Shown here piece by piece: positions 42,660-53,442 of a stretch of DNA of 64,000 nt. The DNA is taken from assembly GCA_905147135.1 (NCBI GenBank), contig LR990064.1, positions 13,224,001 to 13,288,000 on the forward strand. Direction: 5' to 3'. Under the pieces are notes generated by a model. That model searched no databases. It was not told the DNA's origin and was given only the letters and a program-made list of their open reading frames with translations. Position numbers and translations under genes: made by a program. Positions within the stretch are counted from its first letter, which is position 1. Every line of letters starts with the position of its first letter. The stretch is from Blastobasis lacticolella. Lineage: Eukaryota; Arthropoda; Insecta; Lepidoptera; Blastobasidae.

Positions 42660-44085
42660 TAATAATAATTAATTAATATTTTGGTAAGCAATCCCCACAT
42701 TTGTTTTAATCATTTTTATGAAAAAGCAAAAGCGACTCATACCCTCTGAACAAGCTAGGTTCAAATATAGAACTAGTTTTATCTAAATTACCTAATTATA
42801 ACAGTAAATTTCAGTTTTAACTAGGAAATTCTAGTAATAACCAAATCATTTAGTAAGAACCAGTTTTAACCAGCAAAGACGCACCTACATTCACCCAAAG
42901 ACTGTTCCCAACTCTTCTCAACTTACGGCCACCCTACTCTGTATCTGTGACGGCACGTTCACACGCTGGCGGCGTGTGCCAATCAAGATAATAAACAATG
43001 TTTTTTTTTTGCGCCCCTTTTTTAATTGATTGCCCTGGCAACACAATGAGCGGCGCAATTGGCTTGTGCCTTATCATCCGAAAACGGGGTGAAGTTGAAT
43101 TGATTTAGGATGCACTGTAAATGATTATTCGGGTACAGTTGGGCACTTTGAATAAGTTAGTGAACGGTAGATTTTTTATTTTTTATTAGGAAGCTAACAA
43201 AATATGGAAGTATAATATTTTTCATGATCCATAGTGAAATCCATTAAATTTATTTATTTATAGTGTCTGTGTCTATAACAAATTTTATTCTGTGTAATTT
43301 TGTAGGGCAAGGCAGAATAGCAGGCCCGTAGGCACCTTCGCGTATCTGCGGAACTGAGCTTTGGCCTCTTTAGCGTTAAGTGTTTATATAATTATTTTTT
43401 TTAAATCTCCCAATTTTTTTTTCCTTGTTTAATTTATTTTGATTTTATGTAATTTTTTTTGTCTGAGCTAAATGCTAAATAAATACCTTTTTATTTACTT
43501 TCATATTTATTTATTTTGTTTTGAACTTACGTATGACACAACGTCCATATTTCACTTAAGTTCACTTAACATGTATAATTTAAAAAATAACTTTTCGAAC
43601 TAAGCTGTAATCTTTAATCTGGAAATATCATCTCAGACGTAGAATGTTCTTTTTCTATTTAACACGGTGGTTCTTATCCGTAAATTTATCTCTGTTTCGG
43701 TTGTAATTGCATAAATGGTTTCCCTCCTCAATTTTGTCTCGTAGCTTCGTTTGCACCGCCTACCTTTTTCACTAAATAACACTTAGTTTTGTCATTTTGA
43801 CGAGAAAATAAGTCATAACTGTATTGCAATTGTAGGTAATATACTAATAAAAAATCGACTGAGCCGCAGATTACCGGCCAAAACAGCTTGCCAAACTAAA
43901 ACCAACCCTATTTACCCAGCATAAAGTTTAAAATCCCATAACTCGTGTATTGTATGTGAGTGTATGCACTATATGCTATACGGAACTTGTTCCCACAATA
44001 GCCTATTTCGAAGCCTTTATGCGCTTTTGTCATTATTATTAGTGACCACAAAATGTTGGACATATTTTAATTACTTTGTGTACAT
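42660..44085. other. Intergenic, no gene recognised
   Basis: AT-rich, low-complexity in parts. No conserved motif or long frame seen. Confidence 0.4.
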
Positions 44086-44087
44086 AT

Positions 44088-44185
44088 ATGAGCGTCGGTG
44101 GCGTACTGGTTACCGGGTGGGCCTGGCAAGCGAGAGGTATGACTTCGATCTGTACCAATTATTTTTTCTGAGTTGTATACTTATT
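44088..44185 (+). repeat. SINE B head fragment
   Basis: A diverged tRNA-like head (GAGCGTCGGTGGCGTACTGG, AAGCGAGAGGTATG) and a short piece of body. Confidence 0.5.
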
Positions 44186-44194
44186 TAACCTTAT

Positions 44195-44392
44195 ATTGAG
44201 CGCGGTCCGGCTTTGCCTCTCATTGCCGGGCACGGTCCGGTCGTGACTGGCGTGGGGTAAGTTTACTGCTGCCATAGGGCGGCCAGCGTGTCACTGTGTG
44301 CTCCCTTCCTACTTTCCTACCCCCCTCCTTTTTGACGATTGAAAGAGATATTTAATGTCCTAATCAATAAATAAATTTTGAATTTTGAATTT
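44195..44392 (+). repeat. Family K repeat
   Basis: Plus-strand copy: GAGCGCGGTCCGGCTTTGCC, TGACGATTGAAAGAGATATT and AATAAATAAATTTTGAATTT. Probably a LINE 3' end. Confidence 0.6.
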
Positions 44393-44396
44393 TTTT

Positions 44397-44640
44397 TTTA
44401 ACCGATGCTTTTGCGGTAAGAGAACTTTGTGAAACACTGCACATTCAGGCGACTCAAGCTCAAACTCAAAATGAATGTTTAACTGTGATTCAATGGCCAG
44501 GTTCTTCTGTTGACAGGGACACGGACATCAGATGGCAGTCGCTCTACTGTAATTACCTGATCTGCCAAATCCTGGATCAAATCCAGCCGTCGCGCGCGAG
44601 AGACCAACCGGGATATCGACGGCAAAATTATTGCGTATGA
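44397..44640 (+). repeat. SINE B copy, headless
   Basis: Body from ACCGATGCTTTTGCGG to ATCGACGGCAA, with some insertions. A separate head fragment lies at 44088-44185. Confidence 0.65.
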
Positions 44641-44664
44641 AGAATACGTGACGTTAATACGTGG

Positions 44665-44924
44665 CCGTGCGGTGTCCGGCAGAGTAGAATAGCACCAACC
44701 CCTTACACTCATGGGTGTCGTACAAGGCGACTAATGTTTTCGAGGCAAAAGATCAAGAGTCTCCGTAGTCTGGAAAATGGGCAGCAGCATTTTCCATTGT
44801 TATATTTAAACACTGCGATCTCCAACCCGCCTGCCAAGCGTGGAGATTATGGCAATAACCTCCCCTTTCGTGGGAGAGGCCCTAAGTCCTGCAGTGGACT
44901 GTTACGGGCTGTGATGATGATGTG
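44665..44924 (+). repeat. Repeat C copy (SINE-like, GAT tail)
   Basis: Unit of about 255 bp: GTGTCCGGCAGAGTAGAATA, ACAAGGCGACTAATGTTTTC, GGAAAATGGGCAGCAG, TCCAACCCGCCTGCCAAGCG, CCTGCAGTGGACTGTTACGG, then a GATGATGAT tail. The short ORF in it recurs in other copies but is not a gene. No tRNA head is recognised. Confidence 0.78.
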
Positions 44925-45337
44925 GCGTTCATGCGTTCATGCGATCAAGCGGTAATGCATGCAGTCGAAATCATATTGGTGTATGAAAATTGGCCATGTG
45001 ACTGTTTTTTTGTAACAGGGCTAGGATTTTTTGTAGCACTTTCCATCAGGTGGCCAGCTTGCCTGTTTATCTGTAATTAAAGAATAAAAAACCTGCTTGC
45101 CATCAGGCAGGTCGTAACTTCACTTTTGTCCTAACTAAAATATACTTAAGGCATTTTATAAGTATAAGTGTAATATGGTAAGGCATGCTCCATCTTCAGG
45201 TGAGATAGGGGTCAAATGACTGGCTTAAAAAAATACAAAACGTTTGATGTTTTCCGTTTCCGCATTTGTAATTTATTAGGCATTTTAAAAATATTTTCCG
45301 CCTGGTTAAAAATTTCTGAGGAGTATACGAACATTAC

Positions 45338-45602
45338 GACGACCTGAGTGGTTCAGTGGTCAACAGGCCAGCCAACCACGCAAGAGGTCCCGGGTTCGAT
45401 TCCCGACCGAGCAGAAATTTAAATGATGAATTTTAATTTCTGTTACGGGTCTGGGTGTTCTATGTATAATAAGTATGTATTTAAAAAAGTATATAAGTAG
45501 TATATCAGTTAGCTAGCACCCATAGTACAAGCTTTGCTTAGTTTGGGGCTAGATGGCGCCGTGTGAATTTGTCCACGATTATTTATTTATTATTATTTAT
45601 TA
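45338..45602 (+). repeat. SINE A copy
   Basis: A complete copy from the tRNA-like head to a TTATTTATTATTATT tail. The B box and body are well preserved. Confidence 0.82.
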
Positions 45603-46435
45603 TTACGTCTATCATTTTAGTTTAGATAGTATGTCCAGTTTGTATTCAATATGTTTGTTTTTTATATTATATGTATTATGTAGATTATTGTAGAATAACA
45701 CTACCTTAATAAAAAAACTTACCAAATCTTAGGCTCTTTTAAACACGTAATAACGCAACAATTTGAATTTCACATCACTTTCACAAAATCACAAAACTCT
45801 AAAAACTATCGATAAAACAAAAGCACTACCTTACGCGTCTTTTATTAAATTAAATCTTGACAAAAAGAAGATTCTAAATTCGTAATTCAAAAAAGTAAAC
45901 TCCAGGCGATGAAAAACAAAAAATGTAAAAAGAGAAAAAAGTGTTATTTTTTCTTAAAAAGTTCGGGATCGTGGCGTCAAACTTGAGTGCCAGTCACAAA
46001 ATGTTCACCACTTAGCTATGCCAGAGTTTATATTGTGAGAGATCTATTCTTAGAAAGTACTTCTACCATTATGCTCTACAGTACCTTGTCGTACCACAAC
46101 CTAGCCACAGCCACGAATAAATAACTTGGAAAGGTAACTACTAAGTTGCTTAGATAAGGTTCTTACAATTGCTTGGTAATAAATACTATACGTTTGTTAC
46201 AAGCATTATTTAATTGCTTTTCGCTTTTAAGAAGGTGTTTTGTTGAATTATATGATGTTGTGTTTGTTTAATTCAAAGGTAAACTATTTCGTAACGCATA
46301 GCTTTCATTACTTTCTTAGTAGGAGTCTCTACTTATCGAAATGTAATGTGAATATGAATGTTATATTAGTAAACTTTCCTTCCACAACTACGAACATAAG
46401 ATGTTAGAATTTTGTCAAACCATGTCATGCAAAGC
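45603..46435. other. Intergenic, no gene recognised
   Basis: AT-rich sequence without a recognised repeat or coding frame. Confidence 0.4.
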
Positions 46436-46439
46436 AAAA

Positions 46440-46694
46440 GGCACTGTCCTAATTGGCGGTCGTGCGACGATGGTCGTACATACAAATAAAAGACCTGTCT
46501 GAGTCAATGTTCTCCGGCAAATATACCCTTAGGGTCTCCACATCAAGAGTAAATATGTATCTTCTAGGCACGCATGCTACATCTTCGACCTCATCATCAG
46601 TTACCAACAGGTGAGGTGAGGTCAAATGCAAGCCTATTGATAATAAAAAAAAACTAAAACCGCCCGTCGCACAGTTGCCAATTAGGACAGCGCC
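46440..46694. mobile_element. 255-bp inverted-repeat element
   Basis: Ends form an inverted repeat of about 32 bp: left GGCACTGTCCTAATTGGCGG, right in reverse complement GGCGCTGTCCTAATTGGCAA, both followed by GTGCGAC-like sequence. It contains a LINE 3' fragment. The same end sequence occurs alone at 63093-63125. Confidence 0.55.
46560..46660 (+). mobile_element. LINE 3' end fragment (same family)
   Basis: CATGCTACATCTTCGACCTC, CAGTTACCAACAGGTGAGGT and an A-run. It lies inside the inverted-repeat element at 46440-46694. Confidence 0.6.
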
Positions 46695-46827
46695 GAAGGC
46701 AAAGGCATGTCTACAGGTACCTCAAAGGCTGACACCGTATCCATTGCCCTTAGGTAGCAGATGTCCTGGACGACGGTAGCCGCTTTCCATCAGGTGGACC
46801 GTCCCTCCCTAATAGCTAAAAAAAAGC

Positions 46828-47015
46828 CTGAGGAGTCCACCTGGGTGAGTACCACTGGCTTATCTATTTCTGCCGCCAAGCAACAATGTTTGTATTGTTG
46901 TGTTCTGGTTGCTGTCTCCTGCGGGAAAGATGCGTGAGCTATATGTTTGTTTGTGTTCCGTTTTGAAGGGTAAAGTAGCCAGCGGGACCTCATAGTGAGA
47001 ATACACCTACGGTTC
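46828..47015 (+). repeat. Family E repeat, partial
   Basis: AGCCTGAGGAGTCCACCTGG through GAATACACCTACGGTTCTCC, with an internal rearrangement. Confidence 0.55.
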
Positions 47016-47252
47016 TCCATTTCAACCCTCGGCGAAAAAAGATGAGTGTTATAAATTTGACGTTTAGCTATAGATACACACGGACGTATGGATCTGTGTA
47101 TGGATGTGTCTGTCTGTGGCATCGTAGCTTCCGAACGGATGGACCGATTTCGATGCAGTTTTTTTTATTTGAAAGCCAGTTTAATTGAGATAGTTCTAAG
47201 CTATGTTTCATGAAAATCGGTTTAGTAGTTTAGGTAATAATTGAGTACTTAT

Positions 47253-47318
47253 AATAATAATAAATATGCTTGGACAAATTCACACATCGCCATCTAGCCC
47301 CATAGTAAGTATATAAGA
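47253..47318 (-). repeat. SINE A 3' fragment
   Basis: A short fragment containing GACAAATTCACACATCGCC and the AAT tail. Confidence 0.6.
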
Positions 47319-47958
47319 GTATTATAAGTATGTGTATTCGTATGTATATTCGGTCGGAGGCTTTCCGACATTTTTTTGTCGGTTAGTTTATTATAGGTTT
47401 TAAGACATTCGTGGTTATTCACTACACTTTCACTACACATTTTAACTTGTACTAAATTTTAACGGGTTTGTTACCACGGTTAATATAGTTCTTACATCGA
47501 TATTTCGACGCAGTTGCTTGCGTCATGGTCACTAGTAGTCTTGTGCCGCTGTGTTGTTATTGTTCCGGGAAAACCAAGTGCATGTTATGGGCGACAGTTA
47601 CCACTTTCCGTCAGGTGGGCTGTCTGCTCCTTTCTCCTTGATCTGTATGCTTAAAACCGGAACACAAAAGCGCAAGTCTAGTAGTTTAGGTTTCTTTCGC
47701 AATCTATTCTCGGAAGGTGACATCAATTTCGACACAATTTAAGCTTTTCATCCGGTAGCTCAAATTTTATCGAATCCATTGTAATTGTTACAACATCCAG
47801 ACCAGTAACGATTAACTTTCGTGATCGGATGTCGTGATGGTTTTGTGTCACTATCTGAGGTACAGTCGTTATGAGATCGGTATACAATGCAAGGCGGTTA
47901 ATAATCCACATTGTTTAGTTTTGGCGTTGCATTTAGACAGATATAGAGAGTCTTTAGG

Positions 47959-48218
47959 CCGTGTGGTGTCCGGCAGAGTAGAATAGCACCAACCCCTTAC
48001 ACTCGTGGGTGTCGTACAAGGCGACTAATGTTTTCGAGGCAAAAGTTCAAGAGTCTCCGTAGGCTGGAAAATGGGCAGCAGCATTTTCCATTGTTATATT
48101 TAAACACTGCGATCTCCAACCCGCCTGCCAAGCGTGGAGATTATGGCAATAACCTCCCCTTTCGTGGGAGAGGCCCTAAGTCCTGCAGTGGACTGTTACG
48201 GGCTGTAATGATAATGAT
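47959..48218 (+). repeat. Repeat C copy with target-site duplication
   Basis: A complete copy flanked by GAGAGTCTTTA on both sides (47948-47958 and 48220-48230). It lies inside the 3' end of a minus-strand LINE fragment. Confidence 0.82.
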
Positions 48219-48220
48219 GA

Positions 48221-48440
48221 GAGAGTCTTTATTTGGTCCAAATACACATTTTTTATTGCCCAGGGAGGCCACGTACAGTCCACCTGATGGAAAGTGGCCA
48301 CCGTCGTCCAGGACATCAGCAACGTGAAGTGAGCGGATGCGGTGCCGGCCTTTGAGGTACATGTAGAACATGCCATGCCTTTTGAAGAACCTCATGTTGT
48401 AGTAAAAAGGAAAGACTTCGGGAGGGAGTTCATTCTACAC
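48221..48440 (-). mobile_element. LINE 3' end fragment
   Basis: The minus strand reads a C-terminal coding remnant (NSLPKSF-type, FFKRHGMFYMYLKGRHRIRS) and then a 3' end with CCATCAGGTGGACTGTACGT and an AATAAA signal. The repeat C copy at 47959-48218 inserted into its 3' margin. Confidence 0.55.
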
Positions 48441-49016
48441 CCTGCTCGTGCGTGGTAAAGGTACATTAGTTGGATGCCAGGCATCTAGATTAAATGCAAG
48501 AATTTTTACAAAAAAGGAAAGTACAACAACAATACAACGTCGAACTAAACTGGACCAGCCTGAAGGGCAGCAGCCAATCACAGCGCTGATTTTCAGACTG
48601 ACCCAGAGTTCGGAGCGCGTACCATGCGAATGAAGTAGAGAAATAACCTTTTTTGTATAAATGTGCTAGCTGGCCCCACTTCGTTCGAGTGTGTCCTACC
48701 CTATAAACCTTACTCATGAATCTATCTCTTGTTAAAAACCGTATTAAAATCTGATACGTAGTTTAAAATAATCAATCGTACATACCTATACATACATACA
48801 GAAAAGCAGACGGTGGGAATAGCGACTTTGTTTTATACTATGTACTAGTTTAACTCGGCGCGACTTCAAATTTCATATTTCATATTTATTTATTTGCTGT
48901 CCAATGGTACATAAGGTCTTAATAATTTACAGGATTCACATTAGACACCTTTGGAAGCACTGCAAATTTAAATTGCTGTCACAATTGTTACATCTTACAA
49001 ACTAATATGATTAAAA

Positions 49017-49054
49017 CATTATTATATTGTCCTTTATAGGACAATATAATAATG
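49017..49054. repeat. Perfect 17-bp hairpin
   Basis: CATTATTATATTGTCCT and its exact complement are separated by a 4-nt loop (TTAT). Confidence 0.85.
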
Positions 49055-49529
49055 AACTTATGTTAAGTTTAACCATATTCTTTGCAAGTAAATATAATAG
49101 TTAGGCAATTTTATGGTCAAACTTTAGGCTAATAAATGTTAAAATGTCATACAATCATTCAATAACTAGGAATACAATAATTATATAAAATCGAATTAAT
49201 ATCAGCATGTTAACACAATATTTGGAATGTCAAATCTATTAAACACTAAATTATATCTAAGTTGATCTACGGGATTATCTTTTATTCAGGAAGTCGTTCG
49301 CGTCCTACCTTTACTCTAGCATACCCCCACTCCTACTAGGGTGTAGGGTAGGGTAGGGCACACCCTGTATACACCCTCCCCTAAAATTATACCATCCTCT
49401 TCGTCTATCCTTGTCTTTAGAAGAAAACTTGTCTTAGGAACCATTGTGCTCATTCTGTATAAAAATAAAATGGGAAAGAAATTTTTTTAAAACTAAACTC
49501 GCGTTCTTTACACACATTATTATATTAGA

Positions 49530-49592
49530 CGGGATTTGGACGCGACGTACCTAAACAAATCGAAAAGGTACGTCGCGTCCCGTCTAATATAT
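49530..49592. repeat. Bulged 25-bp hairpin (TTAGACGGG family)
   Basis: ATATTAGACGGGA and ACGCGACGTACCT on the left pair with AGGTACGTCGCGTCCCGTCTAATAT on the right, except for about 5 unpaired bases on the left. A related left end (TTATTAGACGGGACTTAC) lies at 36415-36435. Confidence 0.6.
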
Positions 49593-49689
49593 TAATAAAT
49601 TTTTTCAAACGTATGGTCATGTGTTGCGTACGCCCCAGTCTACGTAGGAAATATAAATAGTGGAATTTATTTGGAAAAAGTGTCTATAC

Positions 49690-49862
49690 CTGACTTGAGA
49701 GGGCCAATGAAGCGCTTGATTGAAGATTGATACTAAGTTGCGCTGAGTTGGATGCGAGAGCCAACGAATTACGACGCGAGGATGCCGAAGACCGGACGAA
49801 GTGGAAGGTGGGAGCAGAAAGTTGGACTATGGCTAAAGCCAGATTTGTCTGCTGGGATGATA
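49690..49862 (+). mobile_element. RTE-2 3' terminal fragment, copy in tandem unit 1
   Basis: The segment GATGCCGAAGACCGGACGAA and surrounding bases matches the end of RTE-2 at 14240-14333. It is interrupted by SINE A at 49864, with the remaining ATGATGATG tail resuming near 50125. Confidence 0.6.
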
Positions 49863-49863
49863 A

Positions 49864-50124
49864 AATAAATAAATAATCGTGGACAAATTCACACAGCGCC
49901 ATCTAGCCCCAAAGTAAGCAAAGCTTGTGTTATGGGTGCTAGATACCTGATAAACTACTTGTATACTATTTTGTTAAATACATACTTATTATACACAGAA
50001 CACCCAGACCCGTAACAGAAATTAAAATTCACCATTTCAATTTCTGCCCGGGCGGGAATCGAACCCGGGACCTCTTGCGTGGCAGACAACGGCATGTTGA
50101 CCACTGAACCACTCAGGTCGTCAG
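49864..50124 (-). repeat. SINE A copy with target-site duplication
   Basis: A complete minus-strand copy, flanked on both sides by GGATGATAA (about 49855-49863 and 50123-50131). It interrupts the RTE-2 tail. Confidence 0.82.
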
Positions 50125-50221
50125 GATGATAATGATGATGACGACTTTCTTTCAATATAACTAAATTCCATCTAAGATACTTCTAGTTAGTCTTTCGCAT
50201 TGTCTACCTTTATTATAAAAC

Positions 50222-50375
50222 CTAGGTAGGAGCAGGAAGGTGGACTCTGGCAGTAACCAGAATTGTCCGCTGGGATGATGGGGATGATGAGGACGACTTT
50301 CTTTCAATGTAACTAAAGTCTCTACCTGTCTATCCTAGATACTGACTCTGACTGTACCTTTTATTATAAAACCTG
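50222..50375 (+). repeat. Tandem unit 2: RTE-2 tail plus flank
   Basis: AGGAGCAGGAAGGTGGACTC, then GTCCGCTGGGATGATG and GACGACTTTCTTTCAAT, repeats the order found at 49800-50220 without the SINE. This indicates a local tandem duplication. Confidence 0.55.
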
Positions 50376-50554
50376 TTTGAAAGTATTTGATGCGTAAATA
50401 ATGTAAAAGGTACCATGTCAAGCTTAGACGATCCTATCGGTATTTACGAACGAACTGAGCGAAAGCTACCCACTCACTCTTAACGAACGATCTAACTTCA
50501 AAATAAGTATTAAATTAGGTAATAAACTGCTTCCAGTCATCACCTTCTCTTTGC

Positions 50555-50675
50555 TGTTAACCTGCTGGAGGAAATTCCTTATTAGAAATAAGTCGTGAAT
50601 TTTGTGTCATGTATATATTTGCCATGTCTTTGTTACCATTTTTGTGTGCAATAAACTATTAGATAAATAAATAAA
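50555..50675 (+). repeat. Family I: LINE 3' end
   Basis: CTGCTGGAGGAAATTCCTTA through GCAATAAACTATTAGATAAA and an AATAAATAAATAA tail, matching 63893-63985. Confidence 0.55.
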
Positions 50676-50699
50676 TAAAATATAATTTTAACTACTGTC

Positions 50700-50785
50700 C
50701 CTAGACAGGCATGCTCCATCATCGGCCGCATCGTCACTTACCACCAGGTGAGGTGGCGGTCAAATGCCTGGCTAGTAAAGTAAAA
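50700..50785 (+). mobile_element. LINE 3' end fragment (same family)
   Basis: GGCATGCTCCATCATCGGCC, ACCACCAGGTGAGGTGGCGG, TCAAATGCCTGGCTAG, ending A-rich. Confidence 0.6.
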
Positions 50786-50799
50786 AGAAAAAAAGAACT

Positions 50800-51155
50800 A
50801 ACAAGCAGCCCCGGCTTCTTGCGTCGGTGAACATGCGACGGAGTAGCATCGTACAAGCTTGAGCATCCCGAACAATCACAAAACCTTTCGGAGATGTTTG
50901 TAAAGCTGCAACGCTGAACGTTTTCTGGAGTTAGGATAGCCGGAACCGGTACCACCGCTGTGAGGCTCTTCTTCCGCCTCACAGCACATGCTGCGTGGGT
51001 ACTATTTATGCTGGCCGCCGCGACACCGGTCATGGGAGGCTAAACATTGTTTTAAATGTTTTAATTAGTAATGTTTCCTTTGTGAATTATGTAACTGTTA
51101 TTGTGTCATGGTGTGCTATGTGTAATAAATGTATTTTCTTTCTTCTTTCTGAATA
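50800..51155 (+). repeat. Family H repeat
   Basis: CCGCCTCACAGCACATGCTG and a 3' end TGTGCTATGTGTAATAAATG then TTTCTTTC. Copies on the minus strand lie at 59825-60080 and, diverged, at 52592-52800. An antisense 99-codon ORF across it is not conserved. Probably a LINE 3' end. Confidence 0.55.
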
Positions 51156-51790
51156 TTTTACCCATGCAGAATAAGAGCAAATTCATAAAATTGCAGAAAT
51201 AAATAATGTTCATTAATATATTTTATGAATGTTCACCGTTATTTCCGTTCAGACCAAGTTTTTGCCCAAGCAACTAGTTTATTTTGTTGGATAGGGGACA
51301 AAGTACCTTTCATAAGATAACTCGATTAAATATCAGATAAGGGTAGACCGTCTCCATGGCAACCTCATAGTTGTACCAGCGTGAGAGTAGGCAACCCACA
51401 TTTTTTCTTATTTGATTCATATTCTATCATATAATATACGTTTTTCTTATTAACAGATGTGGGAAGATATGGCAGGGTATAAAAATAATAATAAAAAAAA
51501 TGTTTATTGACTCTGCCCTTTTTATTTGATAAGATAATGCTGGTTCTGGTAAAGCAACTGCTTGTGCTCCAGATTACCAGCTTACATGGTATTAATAACT
51601 TAAGCCAAGCTTAAAACAAATAAGAGTGTGTTTTAGAGAGTTTGTGCGTTTATGTACGTGCGGGTGTGTAAAAAGAGTTAAGCTACAGATTGTATCAGTT
51701 CTTCAGGGTCACTATATGAGAGATTAAAAACCAATATATACTATATGCGAATACTAGATCTACACCTACATTAGTCTACCCAGATAAAAT
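51156..51790. other. Intergenic, no gene recognised
   Basis: AT-rich; no motif or frame recognised. Confidence 0.4.
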
Positions 51791-51794
51791 ATTC

Positions 51795-52060
51795 ATCTTG
51801 GCGTCAATGTCTCGTTTGTGATCTCCAGAACGAGGGCCCAGGGTCCGCCTTAACATTTCCAGGATTTGGCAGATGAGGTAATTGCAGTGGAGCGACTGCT
51901 TTCTGACCTCCGTGACCCTGCTATCAAGGGAACCTGACCAGATTGGACAATGGTTACAAATTCAGTTGGCTGAATTTGCAGATTTCATCACGATGTTTTC
52001 CCTCACCGTAAGAGCATCGGTTAGAATTCAACTAATGTACATAACTCAGATATTAGTCTA
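51795..52060 (-). repeat. SINE B copy, headless
   Basis: A minus-strand body from CATCTTGGCGTCAATGTC to ATGTACATAACTCAG. Confidence 0.7.
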
Positions 52061-52354
52061 CTTAGATATAGGAAACAAAACCACACATCACTACACTGTC
52101 TAGTCGTGATATGCCACCGTGTCTAGCGCGCAACCACCTCGGCGTCGTGTCAAATTATTGTTATTATATGCAAAATGCCCTTCCTTGGACTGACCTGTGA
52201 CTGGACAAGCGAGTAAGGTAAGACCTTACTAGAAAACGTGGAAACAGCTGATCTATTAACCCAGTATGTCAATGATTTCTTATTCGTAACGGATGAATTT
52301 TGTAAACAGCAATTTGGAAGAGATAGAGATCAACATTTGAAGAAAATATCGATC

Positions 52355-52525
52355 ATCATCATTTTGGCGTTAATGTCCCGATTGCGCTCTCGCACGATGG
52401 CCCAAGGTCCGCCTTGACCATGATCCAGCATTTGGCAGATCAGGTAATTACAGTAGAGCGACTGCCCTTTGACCAGCGTAGCCCTGCTACCAGGGGAAAC
52501 TGACCAGGTTGGATCATGGTTGACG
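52355..52525 (-). repeat. SINE B 3' half
   Basis: A minus-strand fragment from CATCATTTTGGCGTTAATG to TTGGATCATGGTT. Confidence 0.7.
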
Positions 52526-52591
52526 AAATATTGATGAATGTGTATAAATATAAAAAAGAAAGGACGAAAGAAACGCCACAATAATTTAACA

Positions 52592-52800
52592 CTACAATAA
52601 CATGAAAAAATAAATTAAGTACTTAGTAAGAAAACAATTATATACAGAAACAATTATTGGTTCCCAGTGGCATTGTTCGTGGACATCCAGCGTAAGTGGG
52701 CCCTCCTCAGCATAATGTTGTGGCCGCTTGACGCGAGCCACAACGCTGGTTTTCAGTGGGCCCAGTGACATACGTGGCGTATTGAAAACCTCCTCCATCA
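52592..52800 (-). repeat. Family H-like fragment
   Basis: Minus-strand sequence with AACGCTGGTTTTCAGTGGGC, matching the AGCGCTGGTATTCTGTGGGC of the copy at 59825-60080. The open frame is not shared between copies. Confidence 0.45.
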
Positions 52801-52812
52801 ATAGAAGATATC

Positions 52813-52843
52813 TTCAGGCACATAATATTATTATGTGCCTGAA
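52813..52843. repeat. Perfect 14-bp hairpin
   Basis: TTCAGGCACATAAT and its exact complement are separated by a 3-nt loop (ATT). Confidence 0.85.
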
Positions 52844-52894
52844 CATAGCTTCTAGATAATTACATTGCATATTGCATATATTACACCTATCTAT

Positions 52895-53055
52895 ACATAG
52901 TATAAAACAAAGTCGTATGTCCCTACGTATCTATGTACGCTTAATTTACAGACCGATTTTAATGCGGTCTTCAACAATAGATAGAGTGATTCAAGAAGAA
53001 GGTTAGCTTGGTGTAAATTAAGTGTATGCGAACGAAGTCGCTAGATATACACATA
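52895..53055 (+). repeat. Family J repeat, uninterrupted copy
   Basis: ACATAGTATAAAACAAAGTC through GATAGAGTGATTCAAGAAGA to GTATGCGAACGAAGTCGC. Same order as 39841-40590 but without inserts. Confidence 0.6.
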
Positions 53056-53442
53056 TCCAGCACGAGCTGCATAATAATAACTCATACTCAAGTATTCATG
53101 TGAAGTGTACATTTTATTCAGTTTACACTGTCTCTTACTCGAGAATTCGCACGATCATACATTATTCGTGTGACCTACAAGTGCGTCAACAAAATATTCT
53201 GAAGGAGTAAAGCTTACAAAGTTTGTGAGAATTTTCTTACTCTCTGAAGTGAAAACTATGATATTTTATTAACGGGCTTTGCCCCATCCCACATTCCTAC
53301 CGCCTAACTCCTGTGTAGCCAGGATCTACAGCGGCGACCGCACACAGGTCCTGTTTTGACATTCAAGTGCGCCCGAGGACAAGCTAATACTGTCTTGGAA
53401 CTCGTAACGAATTGAATTAAGAAGTAACAGGTAGGAGTAGTT

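Larger units (their letters stand above)
48441..49685. other. Intergenic with hairpins, no gene recognised
   Basis: Apart from a possible LINE 3' end around 48880-48970 and the hairpins at 49017 and 49530, nothing is identified. Confidence 0.4.

Noticed and set aside
44734..44955. Recurring ORF beginning MFSRQKIKSLRSLENGQQHF in four repeat C copies as a conserved small protein
   Set aside because: It appears only because repeat C copies are similar. The frame runs into the microsatellite tail and differs at its end in each copy, and the other strand is equally open.
50734..51033. 99-codon minus-strand ORF as a host gene
   Set aside because: It lies antisense across a family H repeat and a LINE 3' end, and other copies do not keep the frame.
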